Shown: positions 1-11,200 of the stretch, piece after piece
Numbering within the stretch: position 1 is the stretch's first letter
Layout of the letters: each line of letters starts with the position of its first letter
Origin: Eutreptiella sp. 'Long Island Sound 2002'
Taxonomy: Eukaryota > Euglenozoa > Euglenophyceae > Eutreptiales > Eutreptiaceae
Direction: 5' to 3'
DNA: 64,000 nt
Assembly (NCBI GenBank): GCA_964036045.1
Contig: OZ038387.1
Location: 20,971,348-21,035,347, forward strand
Notes under the pieces: model-generated
What the model was told of the DNA's origin: nothing
The model's input: only the letters and a program-made list of their open reading frames with translations
Databases searched by the model: none
Translations under genes and position numbers: made by a program

Positions 1-403
1 ATCAGCAACCCTGTCATTTTCATACTTGGTTACCCACTTTTCATGGTTGTGGAACCCATAGAAAGGCATCCATTAAGGCCTAGAAGCTCTTGGTGAGCGG
101 CGTTGTTGAGCAACGGGAACTGTGCTGTTTAGTATCAGGGCTTGCTTTGCTTTACCATTCAGCGCTTACTATGTCGCAAAAGGTTCTGTGCAAAGCCTTC
201 AGGAAAGTCTTGGCTGAATCAGAATGAAATAAGATGAATGTGCTCTTGTGTACCGTTTCCCTCCAGAGTTCTCGTCCTGTTTGGCATGTGTTTGGTTGGC
301 TTGGAGGACAGGTCTCTCCGTGCGTACGTAGGGCAAGGCAAGGCAGGGCATGGCAAGTCCCGCGTTCGGCTGCAGGTCTGTACCTCAGTCACTCTTTCCA
401 CAG
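1..403 (+). other. Intron sequence upstream of the S1P lyase last exon
   Basis: No coding segment is recognisable here. The stretch ends in a pyrimidine-rich acceptor (TCTTTCCACAG, AG at 402-403) directly before the coding exon, so it is best read as the last intron of that gene. Earlier exons lie left of the window. Confidence 0.5.
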
Positions 404-606
404 GTGTCGCAGAAAAGTTTATCGAGGACTGCCGTGCTGTGGCGGAAGAGCTGCTCCGTGATCCTGCTGCCGCACCCACCACAAGCATGGGGGCCCTGTA
501 CGGCACGTCCCAAACCGTTCCAGATCGTGCCCTGGTGGGAGAGGCGGTGCATTATGTTTGGGAAGGGTATTACACGGTGACTGAGCCACAAGCCTCACGG
601 GCATGA
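404..606 (+). CDS. Sphingosine-1-phosphate lyase, C-terminal exon (partial)
   Basis: This exon encodes about 67 residues ending at TGA 604-606. The frame contains AEKFIEDCRAVAEELLRDP followed by MGALYGTSQTVPDR. In the PLP-dependent sphingosine-1-phosphate lyase family (SGPL1/DPL1) the same order appears at the extreme C-terminus: a helix with K/D-R-x-V, an N-P or D-P turn, then G-A-x-Y-G-x-x-Q-x-x-x-D-R. The family cleaves phosphorylated sphingoid bases to a fatty aldehyde and phosphoethanolamine in the ER membrane. The catalytic lysine lies in exons outside the window. The acceptor is at 402-403 and the exon enters in phase 1. The family call rests on one exon; a closely related group II PLP decarboxylase is the main alternative. 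Confidence 0.8.
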
Positions 607-1553
607 CCAGGCTTCGTTCAGGGGCGTGCAAGCCACCAACCCCCCCCCCCTTTTCCGCAGGTGAGACCTGGTGCAGTCGACGTAGCATTCAGCATTTTTC
701 GTTGTAAATAGAGACCGCCGATCAGCGACCGCCCCACGGACAGGTGGTAAGCCGACGGCGGTTGTGTATAAATCATTGATGCGCCTAACGGCGGGCCAAC
801 GGTTTCGTTGCGGAGTCGAGCCATTTGAGGTGTTGCCCGCATCAGGCACGGCACTGCCTGTGCCCCAGGCCCATCATGCGGGGCCTCTGCAGCTCAGTGG
901 CAGTGCACGAAAAGAAACCGTCCACACTCAACTGTCCACTACAGATTTGCCCGCCCCATTTGCGCTGATTGACCCAGGGCACGCCCACACATCCCAGCGG
1001 CCCAACCGCTCTGCAGCAGCCGGGCGGCATCTTTTGGCGAGAGAATGAGTGACCTTGGCATTCTGTGCATGGCACTGCCCGTCCCTGGGCCACGGGGTCT
1101 TGGGATAGGTTGGTACACACGCCGATCCCGCACAAGAGACGGGTGTCCACGGGTCTGTATAATGGCGTCGTTTTTCCTTTGCGTCAAACAGAGCCTGTTT
1201 CAAACCACCCCCCCTGACGGTTGACTGATGCCGCAAACAGCAGACGGCAGTCGGTTCACGGCAGCTGACGGTCAACGGATCATATTCGACAACAGGTGTT
1301 GGAGGCCAAGCAAGAATGGGTCGGTTGCGGGCCCATGTGCCTTTTTCCTGGTGCTTTATGTGTTGGCCTTATGATCATTTCTATGTTTATTTCTGTTGGT
1401 GGCATGTCCAAAATGGGCCTGAACATGCTACACCAAGCGTTCCAGCCATGGTCCATCAGAGTGCGCGATGAGTTGCACTGAGGACCCTGACGCTCAGAAT
1501 TCTTCCTCGTTGCTGCCAATTGTATTGCCTGCAGTGCTACGTGGTCTGAATGT

Positions 1554-1669
1554 TGGTGTGTGTGTGTGTGCGCGCGGACGTGCATGTGTGCGTGTGCGCG
1601 TGCGTGACGGCGGGCGGGCGGGGCGTGTGCGTAGAAGCGTGAAGGTGTGTGTGTGTGTGTGTGTGTTTG
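1554..1669. repeat. (GT)n microsatellite pair with GC-rich spacer
   Basis: Alternating TG runs at about 1554-1575 and 1643-1669 flank a CG/TG-rich stretch. The Val-Cys or Thr-His dipeptide frames that cross it are artefacts of the repeat. Confidence 0.9.
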
Positions 1670-3294
1670 CTACTCCAGTGGTTGATTTGATCACGCATAA
1701 TGCACAGCATCTCCAGACCAGATTGACGGGACGTTGCGCATCCCAACATAATACTCCAGTGCGCTTTTGTGCCCTATTTTGCTCTGCAACCCCTTCCCCT
1801 CCCACAAACACCCCCGCTGCCCACCCCACACACGCTGAACCTCCCACCCACTCTATCTGAATATCAGGGGGACAGGGTATCCCACACCCCAGCTCCGCAG
1901 CTAACCCTTTGTCCTCTGGAGCTGAACAGGATTGTGCCCTTGTTCATATTTGAGTGCTTTGGGTGGCACAAGCCCATTGGACCTCAATAACCGAGTGCCA
2001 CAGGCACACAGGGGCACGGGACCACACATGTGGACTGAGAGGGTAATTTGAAATGAAAAAAGGCCTGGCTGCCCTGCTGCCCCAACAAATTGCTGGATCA
2101 TATGCAACAGCACTGCACGGGAATTCACAAGCCGGCTGGAAAACAGTGGGTGAGGTCACCCGACGAACCCCCTTCATCAAACCAGCTCCACGGTCTCCGG
2201 TGTTCAATTTGTCGACCATGGCCCAACACCACTGGGCGAACGCAGGGCTGCATCACCCTCCAAGTATGGGATAAATCACCCTCCATGGTGGTGGGTGGTG
2301 GGGGCTTCTAGGGCGTTTTTGCCACCCCTTTTGGAGGTTTTTCCCCCAATGACCAGCACAGGGCAGTGCCCAGTAGGGCAGGGCAGGACAACACATGAAA
2401 TGGAGCCAGTACTCTGGTGAAAGCTGCTGGGGCACAGCCGGTGGTAATATTAATCATGGATCCTGAAGGCGCAGCCCATTGGTCCAAAGCAGGCAGCCTT
2501 TGGTGTGCCTGCCCCATTGCTCGGCAAACGGATTGAGCTGTGCTTCATTGCAAGTTTCTTTTTCTGGTCAAAAGAGACCGGGAGCCAGCCTCTGCCCGGG
2601 GTGCAGGGGTTTCTTTTAAGAAACCAGTTCTCTTCTTCTAACCTGAACAAAGCATGGCAACACATCATGTGTCTAGTCTCCGCCTTACCATTGCATGGCT
2701 GATGTTTCTACAAGTAGTGTGTGAACAGACATAGAGTGATACTTGGCCAACAGACTGTGTATGACAGTGTAGACAGACAGTCTATGTGCAAGCAAGAAAA
2801 CGGATGTCTGACTACTGCTCACACGAGGCAACGGGCAGCGTGGAGGGACAACACTTGTTGGTAGATGGTGCCATTGACCTAATGAGCCAAGGACAGCCCA
2901 AGGGATAGCTGCCACTGCCAGCGGTCACCAGCCCATCAGTTAACCAACTGTGGGCATTTTCTGGCTGAATCAGTTTCTCTTCGGCCACAAGAGGGAGCTG
3001 TATTTCACTGGGCCACGCTTTTTGAGTCCAGATGTCTGAAATGTTGCAGCTTTTCCTGACCCCCTGTAGCAGTTTCTCAAATTGGTATGACTGCTTTGGA
3101 TGTTGACAGAGATCTGATCTATTCCAGTTGCGAGACCTAACCCTCTGCCTGCTAACCCAAACTTGCCCGGATAATCATTGCACCATTTCTGATGCTACAA
3201 TATTTCGGTGTGTTTGTGTGTTTGACCCCCTCAATCAGGGCCTTGGGCTGATTTTGGTGGCAAATGCAGAAGATTTTTAGACAGATGATTACAA

Positions 3295-3396
3295 GGGGGG
3301 GGGGGGGGGCTCAGAAACTGGACACCATGCGAGGGTTTCCCACCCCCCCCTTTAAAATGCTCCATGGGGGGGTTTTGGATGCAATGGGGGGGGGGG
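3295..3396. repeat. Poly-G runs (G15 and G11) with intervening C-rich stretch
   Basis: A G15 run is at 3295-3309 and a G11 run at 3386-3396, with shorter C and G runs between them. They can form G-quadruplexes and are also typical sites of length error in assemblies. Confidence 0.9.
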
Positions 3397-3721
3397 TAGT
3401 GTGTTGCAGGAAAAAAATTGCCCGTGCACAGTTTTTCTTGAGGAAAAATGCCTGTGTAATGACTTTTGTGCCTGTTGCATGCATTGTGAATTTGCACCCT
3501 ACTGCCCCATTTTGCCCCATTCTGGCCCATTCTGCTCCTTGCTTCCCTTGCAGAAGATGTTGCCTGGTATGTTGCACATCAAAGTGATTTTTTTCATTCG
3601 AGGGGGCTGTTTAACGGAGTTTCGGGGAAGGGGTCGAGAGCAGGGTGGAGGGGTCGAAGGGTTATGTTAGCCTGTGACTGATTGACAACATACCCCCAAA
3701 TGAAGGGGGGACCCCTATTCC

Positions 3722-3768
3722 CTGTCACTCTCACTGTGAGTGTCACTGTCACTGTCACTGTCACTTTC
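3722..3768. repeat. (TGTCAC)n hexamer repeat
   Basis: Four to five near-perfect TGTCAC units in tandem, flanked by imperfect units. Confidence 0.85.
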
Positions 3769-4937
3769 AAACTTCAGGTAAACTTAGGGGGCCACTAACG
3801 GCACCACTTTGGAATTTTTTTTCCCTTTTGGGACTATCTCTTCTATGTTAAAAAGGTGCTATCTGATGGCTGGGTGCCTGGGTGCCTGGGCAGGCAGGTT
3901 TCACCTTCTTGCCCTAAAGGCGGGGGGGGGGTGCCTAGGCACTCAAAGGGGTCCAAGAGAGTAGAGACGGCTGTAAAGATAAAAACCTGTAAGTTCCTCT
4001 TCTGCCCTCCCGCTTGGACCACCCCCGCCTCTGCTGCTCCCTGGCTTTGGCTTCCACACATTTTTACAATTGATAGGGAGGGGAATAGTTAACAACCATG
4101 AATGAAAGTTTGGAGGCGATTGCAAGTTGCTGAAGTGCTGAAGTCCACAATTGTGTCCGCATGCATCCTCATGTTCTGTCATGTACCCCAGACATTCTCC
4201 CTTTTCCCCCATGTCCTTTCATGAATTTCTGCTTGTTCCCATCAGCAAGACGAGGCTGCAAGGTTTGGTATGCAAGCGGACCTAGTACCAATTTGGTACT
4301 GTAGGGGATCAAATTTGTTGCTCCTCTATGTCCCTGTTGTTTGCTGCTATGTTTATTTGTGCGGTGATTGGCCTAGCGCAGTACCACCTTCTGTGCCACA
4401 ATCGTGGCCACCACGGCGCATGCTATTTTGGGGGCTTGCACAAATGCCACAGGAGTGACGTTCACAGAGGTAGCAGCAGCACTCCATCTACAGGACCACC
4501 TTTAGGTCGACTCTCAGGGCTCAGACAATTTTTGCCCTTTGAGTTGGTTGAAGTGGGGCACACTGTTTTGCGTTGGATGGGTCGGTTTGGGCCACAGCAT
4601 GAATTTAACATCCGTCATATTATGTTCACCGATGTAGACCTGAATAGTACAAGGCGATAGTGTGTGCCTGTTGCAATTTTGAACACCTTTGGTGACAGTG
4701 TGACAGTTCCCAACTGTCATGTGATTTCTATGCCGCCTTTCCTTGAAGTGCATCCTACTAGTGTGCGGCCCGCAGAGGCCACAGAGGCCACAGAATCTTG
4801 TCTCTTCTGTGACAGCCCGCTGTCTCTGCAGTGTATGTGCAACCATGTTACCGGCCATTTGCAGAACATGGAGATGGTGGCGGAACCCTCTGTGCTGTTA
4901 TCAGATTAAATCCTCTTTTAGGTGCAATGCTGGCCAG

Positions 4938-4954
4938 CCCCCCCCCCCCCCCCC
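4938..4954. repeat. Poly-C run (C17)
   Basis: Uninterrupted C17 in otherwise unremarkable sequence. A similar C13 run lies at 5381-5393. Confidence 0.9.
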
Positions 4955-5686
4955 TCCCCTATTGCAAAAATTTTTTGTCCACCCATCAGCAGGGCCGCAG
5001 TGACACCTTTCAACAGAAAAAAAAACCATATGCATCCACAACACTCCATTTTTTTTCTGCCTACTGGTAGGGCAACACACACCATTTTGACCATCTGCAT
5101 TGCTAGGGCCAACCTACCCAAAACACACCCTGTGCATGCATGAATTGCAAACATGCTAGAAGTCGGCTCCTAGCATGCATACCCTGGAGTCCTTAACGAA
5201 TAAGGTGGGGCATCACGGTGGCGTGTGATGTAGCGACACCCCTGTATGGGGTGAAGCTGGTTGCTGCCATTGCAAGAATACACCTCCTATTCTTCGAAAA
5301 TCCCGGGAGAGCACTGTTCGTTGAAAAAGGGGGGGGCTTCTCCTTCGCATCGTAAAATGGCCTTAACGACCCCCCCCAACCCCCCCCCCCCCCAAAAACT
5401 ACAGGGAGCGGGTCTTATGCACAGTGTCCAATTTTTGAGAAACGACCTCCCCACGCCCTCCGTTTGTTATTTTGGGTTCTCGAGCCCTGAGAAGTGGCTT
5501 GATCAGCCCCGAGGACTGTCCTCGTGTGTGGATTGGTGGTCCGGAAAAACCGTGCATTGGGGGGTATGCAGTGGGGGAGGGGGGGTTATGGAGTGATCCG
5601 TGATCCATTGTTAGGGAGGGTGGTGGTGGCTATGGACCACCCGCAGATCAATGATCCGTGGACTACCGACTGCATTGAAAAAAACA

Positions 5687-5769
5687 GGGAGTAGCGAAGT
5701 CAGATAGGCTACGAAGGCAAGCACAAGACGCATAGATAGAATAGATTCCGTGCAATGCTCAAGGCAATG
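5687..5769 (+). repeat. Direct repeat, copy 1 (~83 bp)
   Basis: Begins GGGAGTAGCGAAGT and runs through TAGATAGAATAGATTCCG to AAGGCAA. It is repeated almost exactly at 5962-6044, 275 bp downstream, with only a few substitutions. No coding content. Confidence 0.9.
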
Positions 5770-5961
5770 CGTGGTGGCGGTGTGGTGGCAGCGGCGTGCC
5801 CAGGCCTACCCGAGAACGCCAGTGCAGTGTGACAGGAGCCCAATTTGTGCATGCGAATAGGGAGGGAGGACAATGGTGCAGGCAGGACGTGACAGTGAAG
5901 GCAGGACAGGGGTACAGAGAGCAAGGGGGGGCGGGCGAGCAGACACGGTACACCCTAAACC

Positions 5962-6044
5962 GGGAGTAGCGAAGTCGAATAGGCTACGAAGGCAAGCACA
6001 AGACACATAGATAGAATAGATTCCGTGCAATGCTCAAGGCAACG
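5962..6044 (+). repeat. Direct repeat, copy 2 (~83 bp)
   Basis: Second copy of the 5687-5769 block in the same orientation. The copies differ at a few bases, for example AAGTCAGATAG versus AAGTCGAATAG. Confidence 0.9.
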
Positions 6045-6390
6045 CGCGGATAGATTGCCATGTGGGCAAACAAGTTTAGTTGTGAAGTGTGTGGCATTTT
6101 GCCGCACCGAGCTCATTTGACCAGTGGAGGCCCTTTCTTCACAATTGGCACCCGAGAACGCGTAATTTGTGCCACGAGTGCCGGGCCATGGATCAAACCA
6201 AATCCCTTCCCATTACATTGTTCCCATCTGACAATTAGTGGCCTGAAATCACGGGCCTTGGGAGCGAAGCAAACCGCCATTTTAAGGTGAGAGTGGGTGT
6301 GAAGTTTATGAGCGTTACATTTAGATTCGCAAGGACTAACAACGCGACAATGGTTGCACATTGTTTCCTTTTTTTGCTTTAGCACATCCA

Positions 6391-7304
6391 ATGCGAGCGT
6401 TTTGGACGTGGCACAGCTGCCTTTGCACGCTTTGCCTCATCCTGAACAAGGTCTCCGTGTCTTATTGCGAGTCCACGGTTTCCATTGTTGGAGCTGGGTC
6501 GTCGTTTCCCGCTGATGTATACTCAGAAGCCCCTTTCGCCTACAAATTCATCAAGCCGGAAGTCCTGGTTTCATATGTGCCTTTGGCGTCCAAACCGGGC
6601 AAGTGCCACATCCCAAGTCACCCCAAGAATTGCCGGGCAGATGACAATCGTAGCCCGATCCACATCGATTTTGCGGCATCCGAGTCCTTGTTGTCTTCCA
6701 GTGACTACGCAGCATTTCCCGACCTGCAGATGTACCCCACCGTCGCTGGGGCAGTGGTCCCCATATACAATTTGAAGAATGTCACCGATTTGGTGTTGTC
6801 GCGGAAAGCCCTAGCCCAAATATTTCGCCGCGAGATTCAAGTGTGGGATGATCCGCGGATCCGAGAAACGAATCCCCAATTCGATTCGTGGCGAATCCCA
6901 AAGGGTCAACCGATTGCGCTGGCAGTGCGGCCTGACACTTGGGGCGCAGCACATATCTTCGTGAAGTCCCTCTCGAGCTTTGACGAGGCGTTCCGGCACC
7001 AAATGGATGCAAGCCCTAACAGCTCTTGGACCGTGAGCTCTCTCGACGGGAACGGAGCACTGTGCATGCATGTCCTTGCCAAGCCCTACACTTTGTCGTA
7101 TGCACCGTTCGGACTCGCCAGAGACCTCGGCGTTTCCATGGCGGGGCTCTTCAACGGCAACGCGGTGGTCACCCCGAGCACCACCTCCATCGAATACGCG
7201 CTCCTCGAGAAGGGGTCAGCATTTGGCAACACAGGAGAGGACCCGAGGCGCTTGACTTGCGACATCCACAACGGACAGCTGCCCCAGGCCTGGCCCATTG
7301 TTGG
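6391..7304 (+). CDS. PstS-like receptor cyclase, exon 1: signal peptide and first solute-binding domain
   Basis: The frame opens with a hydrophobic leader (MRAFWTWHSCLCTLCLILN) that looks like a signal peptide, then VSIVGAGSSFPADVY. That matches the G-A-G-S-S-F-P phosphate-loop start of PstS-type substrate-binding proteins. Further family landmarks are FAASES (D/E-x-x at the ligand cleft), AGAVVPIYNL, LSRKALAQIFRREIQVWDDPRI, and QAWPIVG at the exon end. I chose the ATG at 6391 because an acceptor-like TTTTTTGCTTTAG precedes it by only a few bases; an ATG at 6361 is in frame but lies in that tract. The donor at 7305 (G|GTAATG) joins 8741 and restores WPIVGYSYLIVRK, the conserved C-terminal PstS strand, so this junction is secure. 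Confidence 0.85.
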
Positions 7305-8740
7305 GTAATGCCTTCCCTTCAATACAACCGACTCTCACCATGAGTCACAAGGCAGTCGTGGGCCGGGGGAGTGCTTGCTTTTGTTGTTTGTGCTATCTTG
7401 CAAAATTGTTTTGTCCGTTTGTTTGTCCAAAAGGGAGATGTTTTGACCATGTAGATTGTCAGAGTGATCATTGCCGAAGCATCTAAAGGACCTCCTTTGC
7501 AAAGTACCTCAGCCAATGCAAAGTTTTTGGCGGAGGCGGGAGAGTGTTCAGGGGTGGTAGCCACAAGAACATGCGCGTGTTCTTGTTTTGAGGGGCTGTA
7601 AGTTGCTGAAAGGGAGGGGTGGGAGAAGCCGGAGCTAAACTGTGGTCTGGGCACGGGGAATTACGTGTAGGGCCTACCAAGCAGTTTTTTTTAACAGGCC
7701 TGTCTCTTGGCGTGGTGGCGAGACGGCGGGGCTTGCGTGGCAACGACACACATCCATTTCTGGTGTGGCCCCGATTCCGGAAACGGGTTTTTATCCCCCC
7801 AATTGTGTATTCAAAATGCCCAAAATGAAGCACGAAAATTAAAAATGCCCCCACAATATGAAAAATATTTTTGAACCCCACGTCCTCCGGAGCCCCCGGT
7901 TCACGCCGCGGGTGTTGGGGTCCAGAAATATACTGAACTGAACTCCCTCCCAACTGTACGGGTTCACAACCATTGAAATCGCCCGCACGGACGCCATCGT
8001 TCTTGTCCATGTTGGCTCGGGCCCAGTGCACGCCTTGATTCAAGAAGTCTTCCAAGATTTGAACCAAACCTGTCATCATGATGCGACCCCCGATGACGAC
8101 CTCTTCGTAGGACAGGACTCGGGGCATCTGGAGGCAGTGACCGCTGAGGCGGCCCACTTGCTTGCTGTTGCAGCTGCTGAGGAAGCCCGCAAGAGAGTGC
8201 CATAACCCTCCCGATGGTGGGCGGTGCGCTCCCTTTCGTCGGGTGGTGGCATGGGTGTGACTGATCTCCATGTAGGCACCCACCAACTACCCATGCCCGA
8301 TTTCAGATAGCGATTCAGGCATTCCTCTTCAGATCAAACATCTGCGACCTGTGGTCTAGACCAGGCTTTGCAGCTGCATAGACGTGTCACGGTGCCATCT
8401 GGCAAGAGGATCCCATGTCAGCTGTCAAAGTCACGCAGAAGTTCGGGTTGTCGCAGACAGTTGGATGGTAACCGTGAGTCCAACCCCTACACCTAAACTC
8501 AAGCGTTTCTTGGCGAGCACGTCGCAACTGGACTGCAGTACGGAAGGTAACGGCGAGGAGCTCCCTGTGTGTAGGGGATAGAGCGCCGTTCAAAGTCCTG
8601 GGGGCCTACAATTTCGCCGCAATCCATCCCTCGCACTCTCAAGCTGCTTTCTAAAGCCCTCACCACAACACACACTGCACCGCCTGACCATCACCCATCA
8701 CCGGAATCTCCACCATTGCCACTGCCTTTGCTACCCCCAG
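7305..8740 (+). other. Intron 1 of the PstS-cyclase gene
   Basis: A 1,436-base GT-AG intron ending CTACCCCCAG. It contains an 87-codon open stretch on the plus strand (7946-8206, Ala/Asp/Glu-rich, ending TAA) that has no acceptor AG between its upstream stop and its first codons and no start ATG. I therefore do not call it an exon. Confidence 0.75.
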
Positions 8741-10010
8741 GTACTCATACCTCATCGTACGGAAAGGCTCTGGAAGTCCCCAGGCTGACTGCACACGCGT
8801 GCGGCACAACGTGGATTTCTGGTATTGGTTCTGGCAGGAGCCCGCCGTCCATGCGCTGGCCGAGAAGCATGGCTTCGCTGTCCTTCCCAAAAGGACACGC
8901 GATTTCGTCGTCTCCCGCTTCATCAGCGACATGCAGTGCAATGGGAAGCCAGTGTTCCAAACCTCCCCAGCCCTGGCCATTGAGGGCACGCGGGCACTGG
9001 CTGACTTATTCAGTTTGCTGTGCATGGTCTACAAAGTCCTGAACGAGGACATTGATGTCGCGTACACGTCTGGGCCCCCGCTCATGGGCTCCCAAATCGT
9101 CGCCAGCCTGGAGACCCGGATGCTCGTGCTCACGCTCGCGGCCCCGCCGGAGGAGGAGGGAGTCGAGACTATCCCGTTCGCCGGGATTGGCCTCGCGCTT
9201 GTCAGCCGTCGTGATCTCGTCCTCGATGTCGCGACTTTGGTGAAAGTTCTGAATGGCGAAATAACGACGTGGCTGCATCCCGCCATCATCGATCACAACC
9301 CCGCGGCCGCAGTGGTCACTGGTGCACGCGAAGCCAACCAGTCGCAAAGCATTCAGCTCCTGATAGGCCCTGAGGTAGACGTGGACGCGCTCCACAAGAA
9401 GCTGCGCGGTCTGTCCGACGCGTACACAGGCGGCGCCCTGCGAAGCGCGCGTGCCTTTCGGCAGCCGGACGCGCTGCACCTGGCGGCCGCAAACAATCCC
9501 TTCGCGCTCGCCATCACACGCTACAGTCGCGCTGTGGATGGGAGGCTCCGGTTGGTGGGGCTGGCGCGAGGTGGCGTGGCCCTCCGTCCCTCTCTCGCCA
9601 CCATCGAGGCGTGCTTCGCGGCTGCCTCAGACACCCACTGCTGGCCCCTGACCTACGCCGTCCACGTCTCCCTCCGGCGCTCGCGGTGCGACCCGGAAGT
9701 CGACGGTCCACGGACTGTCGCGGCGCACTTCGTGCAGTGGCTGTTCACGCCGGAGGCGGATCGGGCTCTCGAAGGGGACGGCGTCGTGCCCTTACGGCAC
9801 ATCTCAGCATTCGCGCCCGGCGCGGCTGAGACCTTAGCGTCCATAGCGTGCTCCGCGACCCATGGCTCCTCCATCCTGACGGTGCTCGTGGTGGTTCTGG
9901 CCGGGGCCGGGGCTCTGGTGTTGGCCGTCCCGTTCGTGCTGCCGTGCTCCCGTTCGTGCGATGTCGCAGTCGCTGCTGCAGCACGACCAGGTGAACCGAC
10001 CCACGACAAG
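8741..10010 (+). CDS. PstS-like receptor cyclase, exon 2: end of domain 1, second solute-binding domain, transmembrane helix
   Basis: The exon completes the first PstS-like domain (SYLIVRK, then a W-rich helix and GFAVLPKRTRD, the family's P-L-P region). It then encodes a second, more diverged binding domain: VAYTSGPPLMGSQ, FAGIGLALVSRRDL, VLNGEITTW, and CWPLTYAVHVSL with VQWLFTPEADRAL as its C-terminal counterpart. A single hydrophobic segment (SSILTVLVVVLAGAGALVLA, continuing VPFVLP) follows, then about 20 polar residues. With exon 1 this gives roughly 728 residues: signal peptide, two binding domains outside, one membrane span, short linker. The 3' boundary is uncertain. CCAG|GTGAAC at 9990 is a good donor but gives the wrong phase. 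Ending at 10009 or 10010 places THDK before VLRRNLKRFEG, as homology predicts, but lacks a canonical GT-AG pair. Confidence 0.75.
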
Positions 10011-10031
10011 TGATGCCTCACCACCCAGCCA

Positions 10032-10033
<2 letters not shown>

Positions 10034-10074
<41 letters not shown>
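10034..10074. repeat. (CT)n microsatellite
   Basis: About 20 CT units within the 189-base intron between the membrane-span exon and the first cyclase exon. Confidence 0.95.
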
Positions 10075-10077
<3 letters not shown>

Positions 10078-10199
10078 GATTTCCCTTCTCCCCAAACCAT
10101 CCTACTTGCCGAATAGAGGCGACTGGAGTTGCTATCCAAGGCTCCGTATGGTTGCCTGTTCGTCTGCCTCTGCCGCTGCCGCTGTTTTTGTCTCCGCAG

Positions 10200-10466
10200 G
10201 TTTTACGCCGGAATCTGAAGCGATTCGAAGGAACGGAGCTTCTGACGGAGGGTGACGCGTTCCTGGTGTGCTTTGAGAAACCGGTCAACGCCGTGCGCTG
10301 GGCCCTGGCCGTGCAGGAGCAGTTGTTGCAAGTGGATTGGTCCCCCAAACTCAATGCCCACAATGCGACGCGGGACGTGACGGTCGGTGGGCGCACGCTT
10401 TTCAGAGGGCTGCGGGTCCGCGTGGGGGCACACATTGGCGTGCTCGGGTGCCAGCACGCGCCTCAG
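10200..10466 (+). CDS. PstS-like receptor cyclase, exon 3: first class III cyclase-like region
   Basis: Eighty-nine codons after the acceptor TCTCCGCAG (10198-10199). VLRRNLKRFEG, TEGDAFLVCFEKPVNAVRWA and LFRGLRVRVGAHIG are the successive core segments of class III adenylyl/guanylyl cyclases. The Asp of TEGDAF occupies the second metal-binding position. The preceding segment, which normally carries the first metal-binding Asp (F-T-D-x-x-G-S-T), is not found in this exon, the previous exon or the 189 bases between them. The donor is at 10467 (CTCAG|GTGCTG), phase 0. The region acts on the cytosolic side of the membrane helix by topology. Confidence 0.75.
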
Positions 10467-11200
10467 GTGCTGTGCCCTGTCGACCCCTCTACCGTCCGTG
10501 TAGCGTCGGGGACCAGGGCAGCAATTGCATTCTTCGAAGTCCGCTGCTGCTGAAGGTTCTGCTTCAGGAGATTCTTGGCCTGCGCGGCTGGCTGCCCGGC
10601 GGTATTATTCAACACTTGCACTGATATTTTGTACAATATGGTAGAGTTCTACTGTACCCCCCCCCCCCCCCACACACACGGCGGTTTGGGTCGGGTTTTG
10701 TGCCCCTCTCTACGTCCCAAGCACCCCGCCCCTGTGTTAAGTGAGAAGGGAGAACGGGAGGAGCAGGGACAGGAGCAGGAGGAGGAGGAGGGGCAGGAGC
10801 AGGAGGAGGAGGAGGAGGAGCAGGAGGAGCAGGAGAAGCAGTGCAGCGCAGTACAGGATTAGGAGGAGGATGAGCACGAGGGGGGGCAGGAGGAGCGTCT
10901 TAGCACGACGGCAGTTGCACGGGGCGGGAGTGTCACGGTAATCCCTCCCGGACACTCCTTTATGCTCCGCCTCGCGTGTAACACTGAGGGACTAATGTTG
11001 GAACAGAATTGGACAACCACCAAAGATCCAGACTGGGTCATCGTCCCCTCTCACCCTTGTGGCCACCCAGTCCTCAGCTTAGAGAGGCAAGTTCGAATGC
11101 CCACGTCGGAATCTGTGTCGGCATGTGCTGATGTCGTGTGTCCCTTCTTGCAGCCTGTCGTCAATGCGTCGCGGCCATGTCCTGCTTGTTTCTCATGAAG
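10467..11200 (+). other. Intron 3 of the PstS-cyclase gene, with poly-C and purine tract
   Basis: Contains a C15 run at 10657-10671 and a long purine tract of GGA/GCAGGA units at about 10740-10890. A second acceptor-like site (TTCTTGCAG, 11153) is followed by PVVNASR in another frame, which resembles the catalytic V-V-N-x-A-x-R strand. The acceptor used here for exon 4 is at 11199-11200. Confidence 0.55.

Larger units (their letters stand above)
607..6390. other. Intergenic, repeat-rich, no supported gene
   Basis: Only short, mutually overlapping frames occur, and none resembles a protein family. The stretch holds a C11 run at 640-650, GT microsatellites, long G and C runs, a hexamer repeat and an 83-bp direct duplication, listed separately. 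A pyrimidine-rich acceptor-like site lies just before 6383. Confidence 0.6.

Noticed and set aside
7483-8286. 267-codon minus-strand frame
   Set aside because: It lies in the receptor-gene intron, has no recognisable domain, and its translation is rich in Pro/His/Arg, as expected of antisense G/C-rich sequence.
9653-10435. 260-codon minus-strand frame
   Set aside because: Antisense shadow of the receptor-cyclase exons, interrupted by an Arg-Glu stretch from the (CT)n tract.
10737-10955. Poly-Leu or Arg/Glu-rich frames
   Set aside because: They arise from the GGA/GCAGGA purine tract in intron 3 of the receptor gene.
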